NCBI GenBank assembly: GCA_013400115.1
Contig: VXBP01004612.1
Span: 62,001 to 126,000 of the forward strand
Direction of reading: 5' to 3'
Length of the DNA: 64,000 nt
Source: Rhinopomastus cyanomelas
Lineage: Eukaryota; Chordata; Aves; Bucerotiformes; Rhinopomastidae
The stretch's first letter is position 1. Each line of letters begins with the position of its first letter. This document shows positions 26,501-32,830 of this stretch, piece by piece. The notes under the pieces were generated by a model. That model worked only from the letters and a program-made list of their open reading frames with translations. It did no database searches and had not been told where the DNA came from. Made by a program: the position numbers and the translations under genes.

Positions 26501-27726
26501 TATCCTCAGCCCATTGGCACAGTCTGTCAAGGTCCCTCTCTATAGCCTTACTACCCTCCAGCAGATTGACACTCCCTGCCAACTTGGTGTTGTCCACAAA
26601 CTTGCTGAGGGTGCACTCAATCCCCTCATCAAGATCATTGATAAAGGTGTTGAACAGGAGTGGCCTGAGCACTGAGCCCTGGGGGACACCACTTGTGACT
26701 GGCCTCCAAGCAGATTTACCTCCATTGACCACAACTCTCTGGGCCCAGCCATCCAGCCAGTGCTTCACCCAGCAGAGTACGTGCCTGTCCAAGCCATGGG
26801 CAGCCAGCTTATTCATGAGGATGTTGTGGGGTTCAGTGTCAAAGGCCTTACTGAAACCCAGATAGACTACATCAACAGGCTTTCTCTCATCCACTAAGCA
26901 GGTCACCTTATCATAGAATGAGATCAGGTTTGTCAAGCAGAACCCACCTCTCATGAACCCATGCTAACTGGGCCTGATTGCCTGGTTGACCTTTAGTTGC
27001 TCCAAAGACACACATTTCTCTTTATTGTTATTTTCTACTATTTATTATTGGCTTATTATCAAAATATTTATATTGTCCTTCAATATTATTACTAGTCCTT
27101 CTTCTGGGATGTGGGTCATTCCCTTCTGCTTGTTTTTGGGAATAAAAATTCTACTTCTTAGCCCAGTCTTGGGTTAACAGATGGAATGTTGTTGCTTTAC
27201 ATGGACTACATAGAAACTTTTAAAAAGTTTGTATATAAAACCTTTTCATTAGAAGAAATTTATGGCAAACAAGTATTACCTATTCAAGCTTAATTATCAT
27301 CTCATGCATAAAACAATTGCCCAATAAAAGTAATGAGTGGTCTTACTCTGCTCTGACTTGCCTTGTTTAGGTGGATGCGTGCATTCTGAAAACAAGGAAT
27401 ATGATGACTCTGCTATGCCAACTTCTTCCTCTTTGCTGCAAATTACTAAGAAAGGTGAGTACTTGGTTCATCTGCAGTATTTTATAGACTTTGGGGAGTC
27501 ATTGATGGGTTTGGGGGTTTTGTTTTTAAGAAGTAATTTTTTTTCTTTTTTCTAAAATGTACAGAATAAAGCAGGAAATGGCTGTCTTAAACCAGCTCCA
27601 CCATGGAAAGAAGACAGGATACGCACTGGTACAAACTCACATACTCCAGAGTGGAAAGCTGAGACGCTGGGTATCAAGTCTTTAGAAAATCATGTAGCAA
27701 ACATGACCTTTTTAGAAAGCAAGTAA
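1281..27726 (+). CDS. CTNNAL1: CTNNAL1 (alpha-catulin), 3' 16 coding exons; 5' end outside window
   Basis: Alpha-catulin is a cytoplasmic scaffold of the vinculin/alpha-catenin family, known to bind the Rho exchange factor ARHGEF1 (Lbc) and to modulate Rho and NF-kB signalling. Sixteen exons with consensus GT-AG borders join into one uninterrupted 595-residue frame: 1281-1400, 2530-2619, 2910-3080, 4338-4538, 8182-8268, 11227-11385, 12887-12979, 13279-13429, 19599-19636, 22156-22206, 22294-22448, 23158-23206, 23858-23914, 24058-24177, 27371-27454, 27565-27726. Diagnostic stretches recalled for the family include VLATMEQLEKVSSF, SAYTSHEHRE, ISAAETL and KWEDQENEIV. The human protein is about 734 aa, so roughly the first 140 residues are encoded upstream of base 1. 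Borders were set by splice consensus plus conservation of frame; every exon length fits. The C-terminal exon diverges from mammals. The gene is tail-to-tail with ABITRAM. Identity is near certain; individual borders are likely but have no transcript support. Confidence 0.95.
2530..2619 (+). CDS. CTNNAL1: CTNNAL1 window exon 2
   Basis: Window residues 41-70, a lysine-rich start (DLKDEKKK) followed by the helix AVLEKCTMMLLTASK. The acceptor lies just after a T-run and a GT repeat; the donor is GTGAGT. Phase 0 at both ends. Confidence 0.93.
2910..3080 (+). CDS. CTNNAL1: CTNNAL1 window exon 3
   Basis: Window residues 71-127, from TCLRHPDCES to SGIREFK. The acceptor is a weak purine-rich ttaaaaag; the donor is GTAAGG. 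Phase 0 at both ends. Confidence 0.92.
3165..3447 (+). repeat. CR1 LINE 3' end, + strand
   Basis: Matches the terminal ORF2/3' UTR of CR1 (AGGAACTTCTTCACAGTGAG-type sequence, then a tail with ATTCTATGAT). Same subfamily as the copy at 48392. In CTNNAL1 intron w3/w4. Confidence 0.85.
4338..4538 (+). CDS. CTNNAL1: CTNNAL1 window exon 4
   Basis: Window residues 128-194. It contains the conserved EDFTDSAYTSHEHREHILEL stretch and ends SVWMQA before a GTAAGA donor. Phase 0 at both ends. Confidence 0.93.
4539..8181 (+). other. CTNNAL1 intron w4/w5
   Basis: 3.6-kb intron. Apart from the CR1 at 6306-7197 and an A/T run near 4975, nothing recognisable. Confidence 0.7.
6306..7197 (-). mobile_element. 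CR1 LINE, 5'-truncated, with open ORF2 C-terminus
   Basis: About 890 bp of CR1 in - orientation. The frame is open from just after the reverse-transcriptase DD motif to the ORF2 stop near 6396 (about 265 codons), with typical blocks such as SKCRVLHFGHNNPTQSYRLG and LVRPHLEYCVQFWAPQ. The element ends at the left in a short TGATACTGTG repeat, the usual CR1 3' microsatellite. The intact frame and near identity to the copy at 8828 suggest recent insertion. It lacks the 5' part, so it is not autonomous. Confidence 0.92.
8182..8268 (+). CDS. CTNNAL1: CTNNAL1 window exon 5
   Basis: Window residues 195-223 (QNQKTKDLMEDLEVAILKTC onward), a helical linker segment. Acceptor ggctcatag, donor GTAAGT. Phase 0. 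Confidence 0.9.
8269..11226 (+). other. CTNNAL1 intron w5/w6
   Basis: 3-kb intron; only the gapped CR1 is recognisable. Confidence 0.65.
8828..9345 (-). mobile_element. CR1 LINE, interrupted by an N at 8903
   Basis: Two CR1 pieces in the same orientation and subfamily as the copy at 6306. The first (8828-8902) is the 3' end, the second (8904-9345) an ORF2 part reading from SINKFADDTKL-like sequence to RNGVASRS. The part corresponding to about 6391-6874 of the other copy is missing exactly at the N, so the gap probably hides roughly 480 bp. Confidence 0.9.
11227..11385 (+). CDS. CTNNAL1: CTNNAL1 window exon 6
   Basis: Window residues 224-276 (VHSAATSLAADLLKYHTDHM to SEQKEQLVE), highly conserved. 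The acceptor is accaag; the donor is GTGAGT. Confidence 0.92.
12887..12979 (+). CDS. CTNNAL1: CTNNAL1 window exon 7
   Basis: Window residues 277-307 (MCRLLRHVSGTEPLEITC onward). Acceptor ttttag, donor GTACGC. Confidence 0.92.
13279..13429 (+). CDS. CTNNAL1: CTNNAL1 window exon 8
   Basis: Window residues 308-357 plus the first base of residue 358. It carries IISAAETLALHPSSKIAKEN and ends INDVFEGRR. Acceptor ttgtctag, donor GTAAGA; phase 1 at the 3' end. Confidence 0.93.
14965..15060 (-). repeat. Old CR1 fragment
   Basis: About 95 bp with diverged CR1 3' end (tagaattgtttagctgggaa, then tccaaccatgaac and ccataaaccatgtcc). Too short for a subfamily call. Confidence 0.7.
15111..15160. repeat. 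Perfect 25-bp tandem duplication with (GT)n
   Basis: Two identical adjacent 25-nt units, each with a GT run followed by atgtaaacata. Confidence 0.9.
16620..17128 (-). mobile_element. Possible LTR-like element (unclassified)
   Basis: A block of about 510 bp with higher GC than its flanks, starting TG and ending CA on the + strand. On the - strand it has a TATA-like tgtatattta followed some 190 bp later by AATAAAA, the order expected in an LTR. An open frame of 154 codons on the - strand runs through it but resembles no protein I know. No target duplication is visible for these ends, so the class and borders are uncertain. Confidence 0.35.
19599..19636 (+). CDS. CTNNAL1: CTNNAL1 window exon 9 (38-nt micro-exon)
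   Basis: Encodes the end of residue 358 and residues 359-370 (EKRVYLSLPRPG), matching the linker that follows FEGRR in the family. It lies after a 6.2-kb intron, is bounded by cttcatag and GTAAGT, and exactly restores the phase left by the preceding exon. Confidence 0.88.
19637..22155 (+). other. CTNNAL1 intron w9/w10
   Basis: 2.5-kb intron without recognisable repeats; holds a TAATTA-rich block near 21000-21120 that may be conserved non-coding DNA. Confidence 0.6.
22156..22206 (+). CDS. CTNNAL1: CTNNAL1 window exon 10
   Basis: Window residues 371-387 (KHNANLKTLKPVKLDTE), a basic linker. Acceptor tgaaacag, donor GTAAGA, phase 0. Confidence 0.9.
22294..22448 (+). CDS. CTNNAL1: CTNNAL1 window exon 11
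   Basis: Window residues 388-438 plus two bases of Arg439. It begins EQAKIAKLGLELHLL and contains KWEDQENEIVQ; donor GTAATT. The intron from the previous exon is only 87 nt. Confidence 0.93.
23158..23206 (+). CDS. CTNNAL1: CTNNAL1 window exon 12
   Basis: Completes Arg439 and encodes residues 440-455 (GEGLLKTTQDLFHQAE). Acceptor cccacag, donor GTAATA. Confidence 0.92.
23858..23914 (+). CDS. CTNNAL1: CTNNAL1 window exon 13
   Basis: Window residues 456-474 (IFATEGTKLASALHAFSDQ). Acceptor cctttcag, donor GTAATG. Confidence 0.92.
24058..24177 (+). CDS. CTNNAL1: CTNNAL1 window exon 14
   Basis: Window residues 475-514, including the acidic DDDKPLLLLEAEKLISMCKQ segment. Acceptor attttag, donor GTAAAA. 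Confidence 0.92.
24739..24792. repeat. 12-bp perfect inverted repeat, 30-nt loop
   Basis: CATGGAAGCCTG (24739-24750) and its exact reverse complement (24781-24792), with partial pairing beyond the outer ends. Confidence 0.85.
25750..26985 (-). mobile_element. CR1 LINE, 1.2 kb, decayed reverse transcriptase
   Basis: CR1 in - orientation from the 3' tail (cacagagtcattcaggttga) to the RT finger region (FYDKVTCLVDERKPVDVVYL, FSKAFDT, TSGVPQGSVL). The catalytic FADD position reads FVDN at 26580-26600 and the frame is broken near 26360, so it is inactive. Same subfamily as the copy at 45892. Confidence 0.92.
27371..27454 (+). CDS. CTNNAL1: CTNNAL1 window exon 15
   Basis: Window residues 515-542 (VDACILKTRNMMTLLCQLLP onward, ending LLRK). 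Acceptor ttgtttag, donor GTGAGT, phase 0. Confidence 0.92.
27565..27726 (+). CDS. CTNNAL1: CTNNAL1 window exon 16, terminal coding exon
   Basis: Encodes 53 residues after a phase-0 acceptor (aatgtacag) and ends in TAA at 27724-27726. The tail starts NKAGNGCLKPAPPWKEDR and is longer than, and unlike, the roughly 20-residue mammalian tail. The stop position therefore depends on this acceptor being the one used. Confidence 0.75.
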   Translation, partial: NKAGNGCLKPAPPWKEDRIRTGTNSHTPEWKAETLGIKSLENHVANMTFLESK

Positions 27727-28888
27727 TCGTAGCACTTAGAAATGCAGGAGCTCTTCTTTGAAAATTACACTTGCTGGATTTCCAATATTGCTTTCATTTG
27801 TGGAAAGTTAAACCAGGTTAATTTGAATTAAAACTGTTGACCTTTGTCACATCTAATAGATGTCCCGTTACGTAGCTGTTACAGCACCAGCTACTCTGGT
27901 AGTTCTGTATTTTTGTAATGTGAATGCCTTTCCTGTGCTCACTGTTGATCCTGCGTTTGTCACGAATGCTTTCGAATGTCTTAATGGATGTTTCAACCCA
28001 AAGATGCTGCTAAAAGACCTGTTTTTAGAAAGAGCCTTGTGCTGCATATGCTGCATGTAACACTACTGTTGGAGCCTGCAAACTCATCTCTGTGGTTAGT
28101 GAAGCAGAATCAGGAGTATCATCTGAAGGGCTGTGGCCAAAAGCACTGAAATCTTACCACAGTTATACCTGCAGTGAAGTAGCTATAGTTCAAAAATCAT
28201 CTTTCAATAGCTGCACCACTGAATTTTAAACCTGACACGATTCTGATTTCCAAACATGTATTTCTAAGTGGTTAATACTCTTGACTCAATCCCTTTTTCT
28301 TTCACTACCTTTATTTGCAGATAGCAGTTGCTGCTTCCTTTTATTAAAACTAAGCAGAAATTTAATTGCACATAGAACCACTGAAGTATCACGTAGACTT
28401 TGCATCACACTATTTGAAGTGTAAGAGAACAGATAATGATTATGACCGACTTATGTACAAAGGGCATTATTTGACTTCAGGATGCCATGGAAGTACAACC
28501 TAGTGTGAAATACCTGCTTCCAAATTTATCTGCTCTTTGTACAGACGCTTCTGTTGTATTTTTGTTTTCAGTTCGCCTTTGTGAAACCCCACCTTGCATT
28601 AGTTTAGATAGATTAAGTGAGAGCTAAATAATGATTTTCTGTGTGTATTATGCTTGGACTGAGCAGAAGCAAAGCTGCCTGTGGAACATAAATACTCTCC
28701 CACGTATCATTCTGTGCTTAATTTTAAAACTTGTAGTGCAAGGAATCAGACAAAAAGAAAACCACATTTTAGTTTACAACCTATTGGAACTGGTTTATTC
28801 GTTTATGAATCAATCATTTAAGTTCTGCTTTTAAAAACAGGTGCTAGGCCTTTTGATACCAGGAAAGAAAGTGACTGTGGACAATAAA
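27727..28888 (+). other. CTNNAL1: CTNNAL1 3' UTR with AATAAA signal
   Basis: No second gene is visible between the CTNNAL1 stop and the ABITRAM stop. The first full AATAAA on the + strand in this interval is at 28883-28888, implying a 3' UTR of about 1.16 kb. Use of this site is inferred; variant signals upstream cannot be excluded. Confidence 0.6.
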
Positions 28889-28900
28889 AGTAGCTTTATT
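28883..28900. promoter_or_regulatory. Facing poly(A) signals of CTNNAL1 (+) and ABITRAM (-)
   Basis: AATAAA on the + strand (28883-28888) and TTTATT (28895-28900, AATAAA on the - strand) sit six bases apart. They form an imperfect palindrome and are the natural cleavage signals for the two convergent genes. Confidence 0.65.
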
Positions 28901-28936
28901 TAGTATTAAACACAGATGGTAACTGTGTGATTACTT

Positions 28937-29062
28937 TTATGAAGAATTAAGACGTTTTGACAAGACTTCCTCGTACTCCTCCTGTGTCAGAAGTCCTTGA
29001 GTTATGCTCTTGCTTTCTTCAAATTTGGGTAGAACCACTGCAATGTATCCCTCGGTCGATGG
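28937..29062 (-). CDS. ABITRAM: ABITRAM exon 6, terminal
   Basis: Encodes 41 residues from PSTEGYIAVVLPKFEESKSI to KRLNSS; TAA at 28937-28939. The first downstream AATAAA is only about 37 nt beyond the stop, so the 3' UTR is very short if that signal is used. Confidence 0.93.
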   Translation of the reverse strand, partial: PSTEGYIAVVLPKFEESKSITQGLLTQEEYEEVLSKRLNSS

Positions 29063-32000
29063 CTACAAGACAAGACCGAAGTTAGCAGTGAAATAAAAGT
29101 TAGGAACTAAAAAGCAAGAAGTTGTCTTACCTTTTCTTGCAGAATGGCGGGATTGCTAAGAATGTTTTCATTCACTTCTATCAGTCGCCCTCGTATACAA
29201 CTGCAGAAGTGCTTAGATTCAGCAGAAGCGCACGTGTGTGTCAAGGTAAGGAGAAACAAAGGAAAGAGCCTTACCTGTAAATGGTGTATTCCTCTCCATC
29301 CGATGATGATATCCTGCACAGAGGGGCAAGTTCTGTTAAAAACTGGGCTCCCTGCATTTGAAAAAGAAACACACACATTTAATTACACGGGGCTTTTAAA
29401 GTATTACTGCCTGCAAGGGAAGATTGTTCAGCTTCTTGAAACAAAGCATGGAAGTATGATAGTTATTTAGCTGTGCTGCCCTACAGAATGGAATACACCA
29501 GCTTAGTTATGTGAGCAGATCAAACAGAAGCTTGTTAAGAGCTTACAAATTTAATTGTAAGCAAGTCTCCTGCAGAACAAAAACCCACAACGAAAAACAC
29601 TGAACTAGCCCACCTGCTCTCTACATCTGTCTCTCAATCCTCAGCATTTTGGTAGAAACAATTTTGTATCTTTTCAGGGATGTTTTAAGTCCCTCTGTAA
29701 ACTATGAAAAAAAATAATTAGAAGTGACTGCTGGTCTTGGTTTGAGCAACACTGGAAATAACTCTGTTGCAGGACAGTCAGACAGGCACATCCCAAGAAA
29801 GTCTAACCTCGTTGGAGGCACCGTTTAAAATAAAATGCAAAGGTAACATGCTCAGCCACGGTGAGATTAAAATGAAAAATAACTACATCAGAAAGCCATA
29901 CCCTTTTTGACTTCCCAGAGACCTTATTCTGCAGTCTGCTACAGTTGGCACTGATTTGGTAATTAACACTAGTAATTGTTTTTCCACTTTGAAGAAGAGG
30001 ATGGGCTTCAGCCAAGGTGATGACACAGATTCTGCAAAAAGAACCAGGATTATTATGCTGTAGTTGTTGGAGCCCATGCTCTTACGCGCTTTAAGCTCTC
30101 CAGCCTTCTCTGCCTGTACTGGTAGATTTAAAACTGATCCTGAACTACGTCTTGGTCTCCTAGTCTATAAACACTAGCAGGACTCTCAGACTTGTGAAAG
30201 CTGTTACTTAATTTTACTCTAGAGCACAATATTCTTCCCTCTGTAGTTTTGCAAGGAAGGTAAGCTAACAGTTCAGCTTACTGCAGGGGGAGTCACAAGG
30301 TGGGCTCAGGGAGGAAGCAGGGAGAGGTAGGTGTGGGTGACAGCACTGAGGCCCAAGCACAGTAACCTAAAGCTGAAGGAGGACACTTAATAACTTGACT
30401 GTCGATCAGAGGCAAATTTTTCACTTCACACTTACACAAAACCAAATCAGAACCTTTCTGACCTAAAGCAACCTCATGGAAGGTGCTTTGTTTTGAGATA
30501 CAAGCCTGGACCGTCAGAAGCACTGGGCTTCTTAGTTACAGCTGTTCTGTCTGTGATGGTACCTTATGGGAACATACCTGGTCCACTTGTCTGCCAACAG
30601 CTGAAGTAGATACTCAAAGTACGATCAATTACCACAGTATGGTTTTGTTGGAAAATCTAGCACACAGCAGTGTTTCTCAGAAAGGCTAAAAGCCATTAGT
30701 GGTGAATAGTTTCAGCAGGTGAATCCTTCAGTGATCTGAAGGATCGGCCGCGGCTTCAGTGATCTGAAGGCTCGGCCGCGGCTTTTCAGCGATTGCAGCC
30801 GCTTCCCGTGCNCTAGCTCCCTTAGCCACTCATAAGGCTTCTTCTCCAGACCTTTCACCAACCATGTTGTCCTTCTTTGGACCTTACAGAGGAGCCCAAA
30901 CCGGAACACAGTACTTGAGGTGTGGCTTCATCAATGCTCAGCACTTCCCATCTACTGGCCACACTACTGATACACATCAGGCCTACCTTCATCCCTGGGC
31001 TAGGGCCATGCTGAAGGCATAAACAAGAGGGCCCAGAACTTGACAATAAACAGTGATGAAGATTTCTAAACCTACAGCAAGGGCCAGAAGCATAGTAACT
31101 ACAGAGAAAACGGTGGCACAGAACTGTACGTTTCCCCACGAACGCTGCATCTGTCTCCCTGCTAGTTCTTGCTGTGCAGCTTCCCACAAGAGGGAGCTGG
31201 ATGCTGGCACAAGCTTCCTTATATACCAGCAGCAAGAGGGCAGCGGAAAAACGACCTCCTCTCCTGACCCCCCCAATCCCCTCCTCCTAAGGGAAAGATG
31301 TCATCTATTAGAGCTGAGGTCTGTAAAACGAAACAACCAGCAGAGAATCTTACACTGCTCAGAAATATCAAACTGAGCCACAGCCCTGCACATAATAATG
31401 ATAAAACAGACCATCTGCATTTGGCTAAGCTGCTGCAGAAGCCAAGGGCCCAGCTGGTATTTCAGAATTCAAAATAGAAAAATATTCTTTATAGAAGTTC
31501 AAACAGATGCTTATGATTTTATTTCCTTTTCCCTGTATTAACATGGGGAAACTGTTGCTTGTACTAGGCAACAGAGACAACCTACTTCGTGTATTTAACA
31601 CTAATGTGACAGTGTCCTTCCTTGCTGTTGCTGCCACAGCTCTTGTTCCCAACTACTTGGGCTTTTTGCCCCCCAAGAACAAGAGAGTGACCTGCCTGGA
31701 ACAGCCACTGAGAAGCTTGAGTAATGAAGGCTGCAGGCAAAGTTAAATCCTGTTACTCTGGATTCTTAATTGGAGCAGGCCACTCAACAGCAACAAATTC
31801 TTTGACATGTTCCCCAGTGCATGAGCACTGCTTGTTCCTGTGTGAACAGCACTTAGGTTCTGCCCTTCCTAAAACACTCCAGGGTGCTCCCGCTGCCACC
31901 ACCCCACACGCTGCTGTCCAATCCCAGTCAGAACAAGGAAGTAGAGGAATCCAGTGCAGAGCCACTAAGACAGTTAAGGGGCTGGAGCATCTGCCAGATG

Positions 32001-32722
32001 AGGAAAGCCTGAGAGCTCAGGCCATTTAGCCTACAGAGAAGGCAGCTGAGGGAAGATGTTATCAATGTTTTTAAGTGTCTGCAGGGCAGGTGTCTGACAG
32101 ACAAGGGGCAATGGCCACAAAATGGAAAATAAGAGGTTTAACATAAACGTAAGGAAATACTTTTTGTCACAGCAAAGGTAACAGACCCTGGTACAGGCTG
32201 CCCAGAGAGGATGTGCATTCTTACCTCTGGAGACATTCAGAAACTGCCTGGACGTGTTGCTCTACGTGACTCTGCTCTAGCAGGGGCTTGGAATGGATGA
32301 TCTCCAGGGGTCCCCTCCAGCCTCACCACTGTGGTTTAGCAGGGGCAGGCGCTGGGGGACAGAGCTGAGCCCTAGCCAGGAATGGGGATGGTCCATTCCA
32401 AGCTAGCGGCTATCCAGCTGCACCCAAGCAGGATCGATGTGAGACCCCACGTTCCCTCAGAGATGTGCAGCCACAGCCGCTAAACCAGGCGCAGCTGGTT
32501 CACACTGAGCCGAACCTCCGCGCAGCCCCACTCGCCTGTTGGAGTGCTGCAGCACGCAGAAGTCCTCGCACGGCCGCCCCTTCACGTCTGCAACGAGGGC
32601 ACAGACAGCGGTGACCGCCCGGCCCGGCCCGGCCCCAGGCCCAGCCCCAGCTGCTCCCGCCCGGCGCTACCTGCCTTGTACCAGCGCCTGAAGTACCGCT
32701 CCGCGCCGCCCGCCGCCGCCAT
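28937..32722 (-). CDS. ABITRAM: ABITRAM (FAM206A/Simiate), complete six-exon CDS, 168 aa
   Basis: ABITRAM (actin-binding transcription modulator) is a small nuclear and cytoplasmic protein, described in neurons as linking actin dynamics with transcription at nuclear speckles. Its core resembles the glycine-cleavage H-protein/lipoyl fold. Exons on the - strand: 32671-32722, 32536-32587, 29902-30031, 29275-29351, 29131-29200, 28937-29062. The joined frame is 507 nt with every split codon restored. Recognisable blocks are ERYFRRWYK, CEDFCVLQHSNR, QSGKTI, NCSRLQNKVSGK, APLCRI, RGRLIEVNENIL, EGYIAVVLPKFEESKSI and EEYEEVL. The start is the first ATG, within the CpG island. Length is close to the human protein (about 180 aa), with a shorter N-terminus. 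Intron 1 is only 83 nt; intron 2 appears to have a GC donor. Identity is near certain. Confidence 0.94.
29131..29200 (-). CDS. ABITRAM: ABITRAM exon 5
   Basis: Completes the split Ser and encodes CIRGRLIEVNENILSNPAIL then QEK. Acceptor cttctgcag, donor GTAAGA. Confidence 0.93.
29275..29351 (-). CDS. ABITRAM: ABITRAM exon 4
   Basis: Encodes GAQFLTELAPLCRISSSDGE and EYTIY plus two bases of the next Ser. Acceptor aaatgcag, donor GTAAGG. Confidence 0.92.
29902..30031 (-). CDS. ABITRAM: ABITRAM exon 3
   Basis: Completes the split Arg and encodes 43 residues from ICVITLAEAHPLLQSGKTIT to VSGKSKR. Acceptor tttttgcag, donor GTATGG. Confidence 0.92.
30729..30784. repeat. GC-rich 28-bp tandem repeat, two units
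   Basis: Two nearly identical adjacent units (cttcagtgatctgaagg then a/ctcggccgcgg), one mismatch, followed after 28 bases by the N at 30812. Confidence 0.85.
30813..31000 (-). repeat. Old CR1 fragment
   Basis: Diverged CR1 ORF2 3' part; the - strand still reads LRELs-like, EKKPYE and VQRRTTWLVKGLE. Right edge uncertain. Confidence 0.75.
30989..31150 (-). other. Hydrophobic 53-codon ORF with upstream TATA-like box (not a confirmed gene)
   Basis: ATG at 31148-31150, TGA at 30989-30991. The product begins MQRSWGNVQF and is strongly hydrophobic from about residue 12 to 50, with two potential membrane spans. TATATAAGG lies about 67 nt upstream (31217-31225). I do not recognise a family, and the start context is weak. 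It sits inside an ABITRAM intron on the same strand and overlaps the edge of a CR1 fragment at its 3' end. Confidence 0.25.
31955..32330 (+). repeat. Old CR1 3' end, + strand
   Basis: Diverged CR1 terminal part (ctggtacaggctgcccagagaggatgtg-like, ending gatctccaggggtccc and ctccagcc) just upstream of ABITRAM exon 2 in - sense. Confidence 0.8.
32536..32587 (-). CDS. ABITRAM: ABITRAM exon 2, GC donor
   Basis: Completes Asp18 and encodes VKGRPCEDFCVLQHSN plus AG of the next Arg. The acceptor is cgttgcag. The exon ends CAG followed by GCGAGT; no GT donor fits the frame at this place. Confidence 0.88.
32671..32722 (-). CDS. ABITRAM: ABITRAM exon 1
   Basis: Encodes residues 1-17 (MAAAGGAERYFRRWYKA) plus the first base of Asp18. 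ATG at 32720-32722, donor GTAGCG. GC-rich, in the CpG island. Confidence 0.9.
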
Positions 32723-32830
32723 CTTGCCCGCCCCGCCCGGCGCCCTGCGATGACGGAGCGGCGCGACCCGGCCTGGTTCCGGCTGGGCGGCCCCGCCGCG
32801 GGCACTCGTTGAGAGAAACCGGGTTTCACG

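Larger units (their letters stand above)
24178..27370 (+). other. CTNNAL1 intron w14/w15
   Basis: 3.2-kb intron holding an inverted repeat at 24739-24792 and the CR1 at 25750-26985. Otherwise no features. Confidence 0.65.
30032..32535 (-). other. ABITRAM intron 2 (2.5 kb)
   Basis: Contains a GC-rich tandem repeat with an assembly gap, two old CR1 pieces and a hydrophobic small ORF preceded by a TATA-like box. Confidence 0.7.
32480..32830 (-). promoter_or_regulatory. ABITRAM: CpG-island promoter of ABITRAM
   Basis: GC-rich, CpG-dense block spanning ABITRAM exons 1-2 and the sequence just upstream, without an obvious TATA box. In mammals this kind of promoter is shared with ELP1; no ELP1 exon is seen on the + strand here. 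Confidence 0.7.
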
